From assembly GCA_030762175.1 (NCBI GenBank), contig CM060846.1, positions 239,558,012 through 239,622,011 on the forward strand: a stretch of DNA of 64,000 nt, given 5' to 3'. Positions 46,530-59,534 of the stretch are shown here, one piece after another (position 1 is the stretch's first letter; every line of letters begins with the position of its first letter). Source of the DNA: Metallyticus violacea (lineage: Eukaryota > Arthropoda > Insecta > Mantodea > Metallyticidae). The notes beneath the pieces are model-generated. The model worked only from the letters and a program-made list of their open reading frames with translations, had not been told where the DNA came from and ran no database searches. The translations under genes and the position numbers were made by a program.

Positions 46530-47338
46530 ATAGCTATCCTTTCGTGGAATGTGCGTTGTCAACGTAGTCGAAGACCTGACCTGGAGTTATTTTTACGCTC
46601 GATTACCTCTCCGCTTGTGTGTCTCCAAGAGACCAAACCTCGACCTCAGGATTCGTTCACTTTACGCGGTTACTCTTCCTCCCGAAGACGGCGCTCCGGC
46701 ACATGGCACCTTTTTTAATTCTCATCAGAGATGACGTGTACAGTTCTTCACTTAGCCTTCAGACTCCTATACACGCTGCGGCAGCTACAGTTTACCTTTC
46801 TGGCCTTACTTTTACAGTCTGCACTCTTTACCTACCTCCATCTGCTACTGTCGCCGTGACTGTTCTAGACAATCTTCTATCTCAGCTATCACCCCCTGTC
46901 CTTCTTTTGGGGGACTTTAATGCGCACCATCCCCTATGGGTTTCTACCACCGAATGTGCCAGGGGTAGCGTGTTAGCAGACATTTTAGATCGCCACCATC
47001 TTACTCTGCACAATACTGGTCAATCCACATTTGTTTCTGACAGCTCTCAAAGTTTTTCTCATTGGACTTATGTTTCTGTTCCAACTCGTTTGCTGTGCAT
47101 TTTACCTGAAACATTATCTCCGATTTGCACTCCAGTGACCACTTTCCGTGTCAGTTCCGTATTCTGTCTTCACATGCACATTCTCAAGGCGCGCCGAAGT
47201 GGCTTATTGCCAAAGCGAATTGGAATCTGTTCCGTTCTTTAGCCAACTTTTCAAGGTGTGATTTTCCATCTACCGACGCTAACGTGTTTTTAATGGCATT
47301 CCTGATTACTTAATACACATTGCAGACAGAATTACTAG
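46530..47338 (+). pseudogene. Jockey-like LINE ORF2, AP-endonuclease domain only
   Basis: In order: ILSWNVRC (Asn motif), LVCLQETK (catalytic Glu), LRGYSSSRRRRSG, a frame change near 46715, then TVYLSGLTFTVCTLYLPPSA, LLLGDFNAHHPLW (Asp/Asn motif), RGSVLADILDRHHLTLHNTG, a frame change, DLHSSDHFPC (terminal SDH), and WLIAKANWNLF. These are the successive motifs of the endonuclease/exonuclease/phosphatase fold of Jockey-type non-LTR elements. The reading ends near 47338; RT and the 3' end are missing. At least two frameshifts make it inactive. Confidence 0.8.
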
Positions 47339-49099
47339 TAAGTAACTTCATGGCCTTCATTATATGTCTTTTAATGCAAGCTATTTCTTAGATTATAATT
47401 ATCGTGGAGCTTATGCTTAAGTATCTCTTTATTTTAGTAACTGGATCCTTTAAATGGGCAAGGTTTATTCAGTTATACTATAGGTTATAATCGGCGCAAT
47501 GGTTCAGACTAGGTAACGACTTGCTACATCGAAGCGACTCATTTTCAAACCAATGCAATGCTATAACTCAGCAACAAATTTCTCCATAAACAAGACCCAA
47601 ATCTCATACTCCAGTGGCCAGATTCTTCTTTTGCATTATCTTCCAAAATGCCTCACAACATGTAACTAACTTGAATCCATGACTTTGGTAAATTTTCTTA
47701 AATATTTTTACAATTGCAATACATTCATAGTTTGTGTGACTTTTATCTGATATTTTTCAACTTGTGTAATGTGTGGGGTGAAGTTTGTCTTTCTAGAATC
47801 TCCTCAACAGCATTGCTCTAAAACTTGTAGACTAACCGAATGTATGCAAATTTTATCAGCTTCTTGTTTATAAATATCTAAAATTCGTTACTTATCGAAC
47901 ATAATTAGTTGATTGCAAGATCTTTATTCTTTCATTTTCTTATTCCTCATTTAAAGGTAGAATTTTGAGGTTTTTCATGGTAGGTACTACAGTTTTATCA
48001 TTCATCATAAGTCAGAAAGTTGAGTTAATAAAGCAATGGAAAACCGAACTCTCAGTAAGGAACTTTTCAGTGAAACTATTCACTTTTAGTTTGGTTTCAA
48101 CGGCTTGCCCCTGTGTTGCAAACAGCACTTTCGTAGATGTTTCCAGTTAGTTTATGGAGTCATATAAATGTTTAGATCCTTCAGGAAATCTTTAAGGATT
48201 TTGATAGACGACTCAAAACTTTCAAAATTCTTGCTGTAGTACAGAACGGCATCTGGCCATGAAACACAGTGCAAAGGTTTCCCCTTCGAAAAGAAGAAGG
48301 TCGGATTTGTTCTGTTGTTGAAGTTGATTTTAAAAATATTTGTTTTCCATTTGGTACCAAATTATCCACGTACGTGTATGTATCTACAAAACCTTCTAGA
48401 ATGACAGCGTAGTTTATTATAAAATGGTAATAATAGCGAAATATAACACAACAAATCAGGGTATAAGGTAAAATTAAACCTAGATTTGTGTTTATTAAAA
48501 CTTTTCTGAATTATAAATTTTGTCTTTTTATTTAAAATGTGTATTTTTATATGAAATAAGGTTTTGTATTTATTCTGGTGATTATTCGTTTGGAGCTTTA
48601 ACCTAGATTACGGACATTTACCTAAATATTTATGAACATAAGAATCCGCGCTCTAGTTATAACACCATTATGTATGAAAATACTTAACGTACATATTAAA
48701 TTCTATTTTGATTTTTTACTTTCCTGCTATACAATTCAGTGAGTAAATTCATCAGGAAAATATGAAAACTAGTGACAGTGACCTGAATGGAACAGGCTGC
48801 TCCGATGTGAAGTTTCTTAAACAGTTCGTAGTTATTGACAGTATGAAATCTGCTCCTGGACTTCAAAGGGAAATCTACACGAATGTTATGTTAATTAGTG
48901 GCATATTTTAAATCTAAACGATACATTATGATGAAAAGAAAATCCAAGCTTTATTGCATAATAATGCTCTTCAAGGGTGGAAAGGGTGGAACCAAGAGGC
49001 AAATTGGATTTAGGAAGTGTGTACGCGGTGTCCCAGGCACTTTTATGGCACGAATGCCATAATGATTACGTCTTTCAAGGGTTTTAGGAATGGACGAAA
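47339..49099. other. No gene seen
   Basis: AT-rich; no trace of the reverse transcriptase that should follow the endonuclease. A weak family-B-like string (ggaagtgtgtacgcggtgtc) at about 49013 may belong to the SINE at 49100. Confidence 0.5.
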
Positions 49100-49245
49100 T
49101 TAGACGTGTAAGTTTCACAGCACGTAAAAGAACTTCAAGACATAAAGAAGAGGCCTTTGAGCAAAATTTATGAACCGTTTCACGCCCTGAATTTAATGGG
49201 ACGTTGATGACCTGGAGTGTTAAAGAGCTTCCGTAAATAAACCAA
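49100..49245 (+). mobile_element. SINE family B, 3' part only
   Basis: Keeps gaggcctttgagcaaaattt, gtttcacgccctgaatttaa, gatgacctggagtgttaaag and a cttccgtaaataaa tail; the tRNA-like head is absent. Possible traces of the body extend left to about 49010. Confidence 0.75.
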
Positions 49246-49632
49246 ATGAATATATAACGTTAGTAGTAGTGAGTAATCCGATATTGTTGTTAAATCAAAT
49301 GCTTGTGCCTCGTCCTTAAGGCGTAACGTGGGTTGTCTATTCCTGAAAGTGTAACTGTGATTCTGGGATATCATGCGTGTTATAGAACCATTTTTTTATT
49401 TGTTATACTGTTTAAATTAAGAAAGAAACGTTGTTAAATAATAATTAACATAGACCTGATTTCACACTGTGACTTTGTCTTGCATCTGTATTATGTAAAA
49501 ACACCGGCAGATAGAAGGGACTGTCAGATCTTTATTTGTGATTCAATTTTAATTTATTATATAAAATTCAATCAATAAACAAGCAAATGCCAGCAATTAC
49601 TGACTGTAACTTAGGCCGCAATCTCGACAACG

Positions 49633-50806
49633 TACAGAGTGAAGTATTTATAGTGTCACGGCCATTTTCCTCCGAAATGAAGCGCATAATCAAAAAATGA
49701 TTCAGATAAAATTTGAAGTGCTCTTAGGGAGACATTTAGATGCCGACCTTAACTCGTCCTTTAAATGCCATTCTCGGAGTCATTTCAAGGTCAAATTGAT
49801 TTTTTTCAAATGGATTTTATTTTCCGGGAATGGAAAGCGCTTTCAATGTTCAGTATAAAAGCTCTAGTACATGTATCAGTTAGGGATGAGGTGACAGTAA
49901 ATGTTTTTCACTCACTTTCATTTCGCTCGCTTTTACTTTGTTATAGCTATGAAGCAAACTAAATTGTTTACACACAGAAGCTTGTTTCTTGACCATGGTA
50001 CACAAACACTTTTCTTAGCCAGGTTCCTTTTATTTTTCAATCATGGATGTTCGATACAGGATCAACGAGAGGATCGATATGGTGTACATTTATGGCGAAG
50101 CTCATAAGAACACTAGAACAGCTTGCAACTTATACGGAGACCGATATCCTGAAAGGAGGCAGCCATTTGTTAGCAATTTTTAATGACTTGCAAACTTACT
50201 CTCCGAAACAGTAGGTGTCTCACCAAAGAAACATCATGGAATAAGAAGTGCTACTTGGGAAAATTCGGAAGTTCCTGTATTAGCTGCAGTTGCCGCTAAC
50301 CCTCACCGAAATTCCCGTCACAGTGAAATGATTCGGGAATCTCTCAAAGGAGAGAGATCAAGCGTTATAAATTCCATGCAAATCACATCATCAAGCCCTT
50401 CATGGGGATGATTTTCAGAGGCGTGATGAATTTTGCCAACGGTTCTACTGCAAATTCAAAACGGTGACGTTTCCGAATTACGTAAATTGATACCAGTAAA
50501 CTGAAAGTGAATGAAACATATTTGCCATTTTATTTGCCCAATATAACCCCTAGCTGATAGATGAACTAAAGCTTTTATACTGAAAATTGAATGTTTTTTT
50601 TTCCATTCCCAGAAAAGAAAGTACACCATTCCATTTAAAAAAAAAAGTACCTTGAAATGACCTTGAGAATTACAATTCAAGGACGAGTTAAGGTCTCTAT
50701 CTTATGCCCTCCTAAGAGGGCTACAAATTTTGTCTGAAGCAGTTTTTGATTATCCCCTTCATTTCGGAGGAAAATGGCCGCGACACTATAAATGCCTCAC
50801 TCTGTA
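49633..50806. mobile_element. Mariner-type element with TIRs of about 290-305 bp
   Basis: Bounded by TA dinucleotides (49633-49634, 50805-50806); the ends read cagagtga ... tcactctg. The left TIR, 49635-49922, and right TIR, about 50500-50804, align over their whole length with substitutions and small indels (shared blocks: gccattttcctccgaaatga, cttaactcgtcct, tcatttcaaggt, cagtataaaagct). About 580 bp between them holds a transposase remnant. TA duplication plus the DUF4817-type domain place it in the Tc1/mariner group. Each TIR contains a TATAAA-like box (cagtataaaagct). Confidence 0.88.
50043..50465 (+). pseudogene. Mariner-like transposase, DNA-binding part only
   Basis: Starts MDVRYRINERIDMVYIYGEA at 50043, continuing HKNTRTACNLYGDRYPERR (DUF4817-type HTH). 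After frameshifts it reads ENSEVPVLAAVAANPHRNSR (second HTH linker), a stretch with HANHIIKP, and DDFQRRDEFCQRFYCKF at about 50412-50462. It then runs straight into the right TIR, so the whole DDE/D catalytic domain has been deleted. The element could not move without a helper, and the gene is broken by frameshifts. Confidence 0.85.
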
Positions 50807-50819
50807 TACATAGCTTTAT

Positions 50820-51012
50820 TGACCCCCTCCTTGATATAGTGGTTAGCTTTGTTGACTGCAGGCTGGGTGGTCCCGGGTTAGATCCTCGTTATGTATTTAG
50901 AAATGTTCTAATTTAAGGATGTCTGGAACGGGATATGGTGATCATATGCCCTCCTGCAATAGCATGTGAGGTGGAGGTATCGGCTAAAAGGCCTCGAGGA
51001 AAAAAAAAAAAC
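50820..51012 (+). mobile_element. SINE family C (third tRNA-derived family)
   Basis: A-box tatagtggttag at 50835-50846, B-box gggttagatcc at 50875-50885, then a body with ggatgtctggaacgggat and gcatgtgaggtggaggtatc, ending in a run of 12 A at about 51001-51012. Head and body differ from families A and B. It begins about 15 bp outside the mariner element. Single copy in the window. Confidence 0.7.
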
Positions 51013-52859
51013 AGCTTCTTTAAAAAGTTCTTAATCTTTTCAAATTGGTAGTTTAATAATACATTGCAAAAACACAACAAATCACAGAAACACGTTGAAG
51101 CTCATAAGGGAGAGGCATTATTTATAGTATTACATATCTCATAAGCAATGCCACATATAACACGCACTCTGGTGAAAATTAAATATTCATTATCAAAGTC
51201 ACAATAACTATTGAGGGAATCTAACCATTTAACAACAATTGCCGGCTTTTCAATTTCCTGTTAATATTTTTAGAGAGAAGACTAAACATACGTGACTACG
51301 CTATATGTAATATTTCATAATCTATGAAATGTTTGGATTTATCAATTTTCTTCCTAAAATCCACTTCCTTTATGTGAGTAAAGAATAATTTTGTGCTTTT
51401 AGTTTTAAAAATTGCTTAATCCCATTATGGAGAAAAAACGAACATAGCTTTTTATTCAATTCAAAATACTGAAGTTTATTACGCTACTGCATGATGGGAA
51501 ATTATACAATAAGACTTATTTTTTGAATGAAAATTATGAACTATTCGGAGGATAACTTCTAATAATGTAAACTAACATTTATGAGGATATTGCATTAAAT
51601 TCAATGGATAATAAAGCGTATTAAAATCTAAATAAAACACAGTAAAACGAAAGCAAAGAATACATCAATAAAACTAATAATATGTTATTTGCTCGTGATG
51701 ATGGTCATCTGCCTCGATGGAAGATTAAGCCTTTCCTTTGCTACCGTTATTGCATTTGTTTCAGTTTTTGATAATTTTACTTTTTTATATACAGCACCCA
51801 CCCGTTGATGCTAGTAGGCTTCATTGTGTCTCTATGGGAACGTACTGAAATTAGATCCCAAGAGGTACCCTGGAAAGGTGACTTACTACTGCAGGAGATG
51901 TAGGATAAATTCACAAAATTAAATTTATTATATACATTATTAAAATATACAGTGATTATAATACGCAGCATAATAAATATTGGTATAACATGTACAGAAC
52001 CTGCAATGGCAATGGTCGTTATAAATTAGAAAATTATTAACATTAAATGGTTGGAAATAAATCGATTATACACAGAGTATAAAGAATTTGACCAATTTAC
52101 TTATCAGTAACGTGAGGCCTTGGGCAAAAGTGTAATAACCAAATAAGCTATATACGACTTTGCTTCATAACCCAAAGAAAGAAAATAATAAAATTGATTA
52201 AAAGGACATGACCATGCAACTCATTACCAAAGCATGTTCATATAAAATATATGACTTAACTCCATCAGTATCTCTGACAAAACCATGATAAAATTACCTA
52301 ATAGAGAAAATTTTACTTTAAGATAACCAGCAAAATGCAAAAGAAATACATTATTTTACAGCTTACCACGCTAATACCTGGAAATTAGAGTCAAAGAGTA
52401 CCCAGCGAAGTCTCCTTGAATTTCTAACTAGGAAAGCCAAATATTACGCCCGACGCCCGTCGTTTCGTCTCGACTGCATCTGCTTCGGCAGAAAGTGAAC
52501 AAGAGTCCCTTGCGCTCGATTTGTAGAAAACCTAATACTTTACATATTCGTTGACAGGGAAGGCGTACCAGCCAACAGGCGAGATCGATTTAGGTAGACA
52601 TATGAGCGCAAGACAGCAAAATAAGTCTAAAAAAATAAAATTGTTTTAGAATAACATTGTTTATTTTCTTCTACTGTATTGCAGTTTTGCATACAGCATT
52701 CCTATTTCTGGCATTATACAAACTGGTGAGTCCACCGCGGCAGTATCTTCTAAAATATCTCCTTTCTTGTGCCTGATACTGTGGAGCTTTTAGGAGCAAT
52801 CCTTCCTTTGGAAATCTTAGAACATTTTAGTTGTGGTTTATTTGGTGTTTGTATTTGCT
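51013..52859. other. No gene seen
   Basis: AT-rich; a short G+C-richer patch at about 52446-52600 without a recognised motif. Confidence 0.5.
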
Positions 52860-53400
52860 GTGTCATCACTTCGACCGTACATTTATTCTTCAGCTTCTCA
52901 ATCTATTCCTTAATGCTACACCGCTAAAGGACCCAGAAATCTCATTTTTTATTTATCATGTTGACACATATTCCAAACTCACTCCCGTAAAGAAGCATTG
53001 GTTTTGAAATTACATTTTGTAGTCGAAGTTAATTTTTTTTTCATATTTATTAGTAAATGTTCTTTTCAAAATTCCATGTCATTTGTTTTGATTAATTTTT
53101 CTCTATATTTTTTATGAGTAAAATGTGAAACAAGACTCTCCAAATATGCAGTATCTGCTACTTATTTATATTATGAATTATAATTGTGAATTTATAAAAT
53201 TCCTTGTTAGTAACTGTCAATGACTTAATTTAATTTTCTGAAATTGTCATTTTATACATTTGAGAGCAGATAGAAATTTATAAACAGCCGTAAATCATTT
53301 TCAATTCTTGCCATTATTATTTGGTGCCTGTCCAATTCCATTGTTTGATAATTTAATAATTTATGGTGTTTAATTATTTGTCTGAATAAATAATTCACAG
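52860..53400 (-). pseudogene. LINE reverse-transcriptase relic
   Basis: The minus strand is A-rich, like non-LTR coding strands. Pieces read in RT order: RHQIIMARIENDLR (degenerate YADDQVIxA.xExDL block, about 53290-53330), then SEFGICVNM (YGSE.W block) and MRFLGPLAVVALRNRLRS (MRFLR...G.T..DR.RN block, about 52900-52960). Heavily mutated; the clade is unresolved. It resembles the relic at 39370-40250 in motif order. Confidence 0.45.
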
Positions 53401-54119
53401 TAACTAAAAGAAATCACAGCCTTGTCTAAGCACTTAGATTCAAAAATGTTTGTTGTACATGTAATTTCACACAGACTATTTACAGCATTTGTTATACTAT
53501 TTGGAATTTGGTAATTTTTTAAAAAATTCTCATAAAATGTCTTTGTGACTGTCTGGAAACATTTTATAATTTGGACAGATAACTTAACTTTTTAAAATTT
53601 TTGTTCTCACATTATTTTAAAACTTTTCTTTCAATATTAATGCTTACATTTTGGAGCCTGTTATTGATATTGGAATTCCTCTATATTTGAAACATATATC
53701 TAAGTATTTAATTTTTTGTTTATATTTAATGGCGCTTTCAAAAGTTGGATCATTCTGATGTGAAATTTCTTACCATCGACCTTTTCTGCATTCTGCATTT
53801 ATTTTTCATGTTTTGTACAATGTTTACAATTTCATCTCATTAAATGGAACTATGTTCTTCTGTCTGAGAAGCCATGGTTCTTTTTGCTTCTTTATATTAT
53901 ATCAGTTCTAAAAAATCCCAATTTTCTACTGTAATTCCTGTTATATCTCTTAGACGGTGAAAAACTTAAACCCATAATCTCCAATAGCATATTATTCTAC
54001 ATTTTTAAATGTTTCCAAAATTTCATTTTGTATATTGTTTGACACTTTCCTGACATTTATATTGAATATGGTACTCTGGGTCTCCCGAGTTGAACCACGT
54101 TAGATACTCGACCTTTTTG
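53401..54119. other. T-rich stretch, possibly more of the RT relic
   Basis: Strong T bias on the plus strand continues, as would be expected if the minus-strand LINE relic extended here, but no motif can be read with confidence. Confidence 0.3.
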
Positions 54120-54348
54120 TCGCTAATAGCCAAAAACCACGATTCGTTTCCCGCCACGAGCATTCTCCCTGACTTGAAATTTCTTCCGTGTTTTCCTCAT
54201 TCCTGTAATGGCAAATGTCGGGAGGCACAATGTTCTCTTCCTCCCAAATGAATCCCTTCCCCAGTTATTATTTAATCTCCTGTATAATCAGTGTATACCG
54301 TCTACATATGATGCCTCAGCAGTGTAAACAAGAGTTATAACTCTGTTT
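54120..54348 (+). mobile_element. SINE family A, old copy
   Basis: Recognisable from gattcgtttcccgccacgag, tccctgacttg, tcctcattcctgtaatggca, aatgtcgggaggcac, cttccccagttat and the 3' end caagagttataac. The tRNA-like head is largely decayed. Among the most diverged family-A copies here. Confidence 0.7.
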
Positions 54349-55737
54349 TAAAAAGTAGTGGTTTACTATGTTTATTAAGCATATATAATTTCCCTATACA
54401 TTCATATTCAAAAGTTGAAATTTAATTAACCTCTTTTGTATCTTTTCATTTATTGTAATTTACAAAAATGTTGCCTTTCTATGAATGAAACACATCATGA
54501 AATTTGAACTTGTTTCTGCACAAGGAGCAATTGATTTTTTCATAGTCTGCAGAATTCCAAAATTTAAGTCATACTTTAAATTCTTAAATTGAAAATGAAT
54601 TAATGGCAATAAAAACTGATCAAAAAGCAAATGTTACAGTTTGTTTGTTAACCTTAGGAGACCAAATTTGTATTTGTAGTATTTCAAGTCAACAAAGTCC
54701 TATCTGTATAGCAAGCAATTAATTTTGGCGAAGAAGATATACAGTGTGGAATGCCAATATATGGTATACAAGCTCTACGAATTATCTCATGGTGTAAAAA
54801 GAAATACACAACTATTATAGTGCGGCAAAATATCTATAAGCGAATATTCTGTACTGAGTCTAATATAATTAATCTACTTCAGTCCTGTAAAGATGGGGGG
54901 ATTATTTTTTGGCTTAATTGCACCGATATTTTATAATTATTACAACAGATTATTTTCCTAGGACTTACTCATTCAAGATGGTATAGAAGTAGAATTTACT
55001 TAGAATAAGCGTCAATAGATTTTAAACTTCTAAAAATTGACAGAATGTAAAATTAAATTATAGTGAAATAAATGGAAAAGCATTAAATAAAATTGGTTCA
55101 CTTTATTACCTATATTTTACATTAATATTTCCTCAACATACATTTTATTCCACAAGAGAAAAACAAATCGGTGAAAAGCCAGAAGGAATTGTTGTGTATA
55201 TTAAAAAATCTTAGTTGAAGACATTTCTCAAAACATGGTCTCTCATGTTACTACTTAAAGCTTTTAAAGGATATAGCTTTTTATACTGGTTTATCATAAG
55301 GTCATATTCCAATGATAAATTTTCTACATAAATAAACAAATAAATAAAAACGATAACGTTTTAAATTTTCAACGCCCCCCCCCCACTGCCGAATGCTATA
55401 GGTCATTGAGACGATGAATGGAATGGATTAATAAAGGTGCAAATGAGCCCGGTGTCCTTTGGCACCTAAATCTTTCATTCGCCTGTCGGAAATATGTTAT
55501 TCACGCAACACATTTGTACTAGAAATTGACCTGGTCCCGTCAGTTGACAAGCAGGCAATAAGTGCATTAAAATATCTTAACGTGTAAATAATAACTAAAA
55601 GTAAACAGATATTCTAGAGATTTCTAGAGTACGTACGTTTGAAGTTTTTTTCAAGATTTAACATAAAGAGCTTCTCTGTGTAACAAACAGTGAATAGCTT
55701 TGTTTATCTTTTGAGCAAGGTAAGCAACTAAGAAACC
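54349..55737. other. No gene seen; C tract
   Basis: AT-rich with a 10-C run at 55375-55384. No recognised motif. Confidence 0.5.
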
Positions 55738-56109
55738 ATGCAATATTCTAACAAATGGATGGATGGAAGAGGATACTTTGGCTACTTGAGTCTTGCTCAC
55801 GGCCAGCCCTTTGTGTCTGTATCCCCAATGGTGGCACTTCCAGAAGGAAGGACTAGGGTGACGGAAACACCGGACGGTGGTGACTGCATGAACGGAAATT
55901 GTGTCATGTTTCCAGATAGAACATAGCAACGCCAATGGAACCACCCTGAGTTGTTCGGGCCCCCTCAGAAGATACGCTTCCGTTCGAGACGCCGAGGCGG
56001 AAACCTCTCCAAAGCGCACGCCACCATCACTCGGCGCCAGATTCATTGCGTCCTCAAGAATACCTGTGAGCGTCAAGCGATTACAGAAAGATTTGATAGT
56101 ATTACTCAT
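55738..56109. other. GC-rich segment open on both strands
   Basis: About 330 bp richer in G+C than the surroundings. Long frames are open on the minus strand (55651-56109, 152 codons) and the plus strand (55951-56373, 140 codons). G+C richness lowers stop frequency and can make both frames by chance. No motif recognised in either product. It may be a host exon or a fragment of an unrecognised repeat. Confidence 0.25.
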
Positions 56110-56449
56110 TGTCCTGTTATCTTAATCCTTCTTGCTGTCCAGGTCACTTCAATAACAGTTACGTCACACATTGTTAACTGTTATATTTCTTCTAACGAAT
56201 TCAAAGCACTAATTCGCGCTATTATTTTCCGCCATAATTTCTATGCTGCCAACGACAAAAGAGTACGCAGACCAGTCTCAATTTGTATTGCGCAAAAAGA
56301 AAAATGTATTTTAATACAATATTCCATTTTCAAATTTTACAATATTTCAATAAACATATTTCTTATGTGCTAACGATTGAGATTTGCATTCGAGTGCAAA
56401 TTCCTTGGGGCCAGCCATTCTGATCTGAGTTTTTCGTAGTTTCCCCTGG
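56110..56449. other. No gene seen
   Basis: AT-rich continuation; nothing recognised. Confidence 0.4.
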
Positions 56450-56770
56450 TCACTTAGTCAAATGCCGGGACGGATCTACACTTTCCAAATTTTTTCGCTC
56501 TGCCATTTTATATACTTGCATTCCGTTGCTTTTGTTGATAAGGTTACATTTGGAGTAGGTTTCTCCTGCGGCGTCTAACATGCAAGCCGCCCTTAGAAGG
56601 GCTCCCCGGCATCGGACTATTCTGCCTGGAAATAATGTGTAATGCTCATGAGTCTTGGCAACACGGCGTCTATCTCTGAACTCCTCCCTTGCTACCAGAG
56701 ATATCCCCACTGAAGACGTAGACACTAACGGCCAGCCTTTGAGCAAGGCTAAAATACCGAAATGTCCTCC
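56450..56770. other. Second GC-richer segment
   Basis: Moderately G+C-rich, with a 98-codon minus-strand frame (56450-56746), Arg-rich, with no recognised domain. No Pol III boxes. It may belong to the same unknown repeat or gene as 55738-56109. Confidence 0.25.
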
Positions 56771-59534
56771 TCTGTCCCTACAAATCTAATCCAGTTTAAT
56801 CTAATCTGACATATCTCACTTTAACATTAATGAATACACAGTAAAATTACGGCGTATCACTCCAAACTCATATGCCATAAATTTGATGAAAATTTTCAGT
56901 TCAGGTTGTTAATTGCTATTCATAATATTGGTGTAAAATAAAGTATACTAATCATAGGTTTAATATAGTGACTATATGTGTAAAACAGAAGATGCACTTG
57001 TTCAGTCTTATATTTGATAAGATATTTAATAGTATTGCGGAACTAAGCCTCAGATAATTATAAGCGGACTTCAGAGAGCGCCTATTCAGTATAAAATATT
57101 CACCAGAAAATTAACAATAACTTCCGAACAACTCTTACAATGTAGATTTAGAAACAGTGTAGAGCTATGGAAAATTTGAAACCAGTATAAAATGAACTAT
57201 TAAATTATCCAAGCAACAGAACGTTTTTATGATAAATCTATCACTAAAACTAGACCTAATAATAATGTTTTGCTTACATTTTATGTTAATAAAACCCACA
57301 AGGATGCCATATGATTGAGGAAAGAAAATTTCCTGCATGGGCCTATACCTATAGAAAATGGAAGGAAAGATATATTTGCTCATGATGATAGTTGGGAATG
57401 AAGCAGGTATAAGTCACAGAGTGAATAACAAACATTTTAGAGGTGGATTTGAGAAAGAGAATGTAAGTATTGACTTCACGAGAACAACTTAGTACGGACT
57501 GAATTTTTTTTTTTTGAAAAAGGACTCGGGAATAACAAAACATTTAATTTAATTATTTCATTTAGAGGTAAATTTTCTACATATAAAAATTATGGCATTT
57601 AAGATTATAGACAGAGGCAAATTTGTGTTCTGCGTTGTGGGATCCAACAATAAATTCAACAAAAGGCAACATTACATATAATGTTATTAGAGAGGGGGGA
57701 AAAAAAGAAAAAATTCTTATTGAGATTATGTGTTAAGCAACTACAGAATTCGTTACATCCAAATAATGGAAAATCCAGATTTTCGAGCCATTTGGTTCAC
57801 TGGACCAACCTCTGTGAAGCCCGTAGCCCAAACAGTCGCAAAGCAATTCTAAACCTCAGAGAAATAGCTTTTAAAATCCGATACAGTTCTGTAAATTACT
57901 CGTGGCGACTGGTGCATAGCTCGTTAAATCCACCCGATTCGACCTGCGTCAAAATTTCTCATGTGCCTCATCCGAACGTAGTGGTGCAGCTGGTTAGGCT
58001 GCAAACCTTGTTGAGTCCTGGCTCTTTTCTCCCCTCCTCATCTCAATATTACCAGGCTACTATCCTCCTATCAGTGTTTTTCTATATCGGTAATATGCAA
58101 GAGAGTGGCAACACTGTTTCACATTAGGGCTACTGCTGGTTCGTGCTTGCACTGATATTCACAATGATTTTATAACCCTTTTACTGCTTTTAAATGTGAA
58201 ATCATGACTTCTAAGCATCAACTTATAACAGATAGTCAGTTGGTTCAACCAGCTGCCCTAGGCATGCTAGGAAGAAAAAGACAATTGGAACCCAGTTGGA
58301 ACAGGAATCATGAAAAACGCACGAGATTAGTTTGTTTACATTCTTTATTCATAGTTTGGAAGTGGACAAAAAGACCAATTGGATTAAATGCAGCTTTCTG
58401 AGCAATTCAAACGTTTTAAAATCATTAACAATAATGTTGTTCATTTCTTTGTTCTGGTATCGTGCGAGGAGGCTTCCTAAACGACCAACTTGTCAACACA
58501 AAGCAACCAGAGACTTTCCCGCAGTGAGTTAACTATTCAAGACACAAGGAAGTTCCACAAACATTTCTACAAGTTTACTGACAGACGGATAAAAAATGAA
58601 TTTATTATTAAGTATGTCTGATGCAGTTTCCAAGTGAAGGAGATCAAACTGACCCGACAAAAGCACAGGGACATGGATGTATCCTATTTCATTCCTACCA
58701 AAAAAGGGAACAACACGAAATGTACCCAAGTCTGCAACACGAGTTTTGCTAAACTCCTTGATCTCCGGGTGGAATACGCTTGTCATGAAAGAGGAAGTTA
58801 CATCTTCTGAATTGAGTGACAGAGCACCTCCGGAATACAAAGACTAGTTGTATAGCAGTTCATAAAGTCTATGCAACAGATTTAGAGCCACTACTGTTGT
58901 TAAAAATACACAACAATGCATTATTTAGAAGTGCTTTTACCATTGAAAAGTTGAGAAATATTTTCAAATTGAATAAGACGAAATCCAAGTTGGGAGACAA
59001 TTTTCGTTAATGAATATAACGCTGATTTTGGCCGTCCAGATACAAGATGCCTGTTGCACTTGCCTTTGCTTGAGTGAGCAAATAGTCAGAATAATGCCAA
59101 CAAAGATAGCTTGCAGCTTCAGTTGACCATTTACAAAAAACGGGCTCAAGCTTTTATAAGATTGTGAAAGAATCGATTGAAGAATTATCATTCTATCATC
59201 CCACTTTCAAAAAATGCCACTTTCAATATGCCAGAACGGAAGCTTACTATTCTCGACAATATATAAAATATTATATCCTATTTCCACCGAACTTATTATT
59301 TCTTTATTGTATCTGTTACTGTAGTAATGTCTCTTTTCTCTTCATCTACTTCCATTTACAGTTCTTCCATTTTCAGTCCTATTCCCTCAACATTTCATGT
59401 GGCTATTGTCATTTCCTCAAAACTTTTTATTCTTTTCTTACAGCAAGGATCGTTAATGTTAGGATCAGTTCGTTTTAAATGCATTCCAAATTCCTTTTTC
59501 TATAGTATCTTTAAATGACTTTATTTAACTAGTG
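56771..59534. other. No gene recognised
   Basis: AT-rich. Frames at 57681-58127 (plus, 148 codons) and 58529-58840 (minus, 103 codons) show no motif that I know. Several shorter overlapping frames are likely chance. Confidence 0.4.

Noticed and set aside
57905..58020. Possible tRNA-derived promoter (gattcgacctg, gtggtgcagctggttaggctg)
   Set aside because: Motifs are in the wrong order and spacing for A and B boxes.
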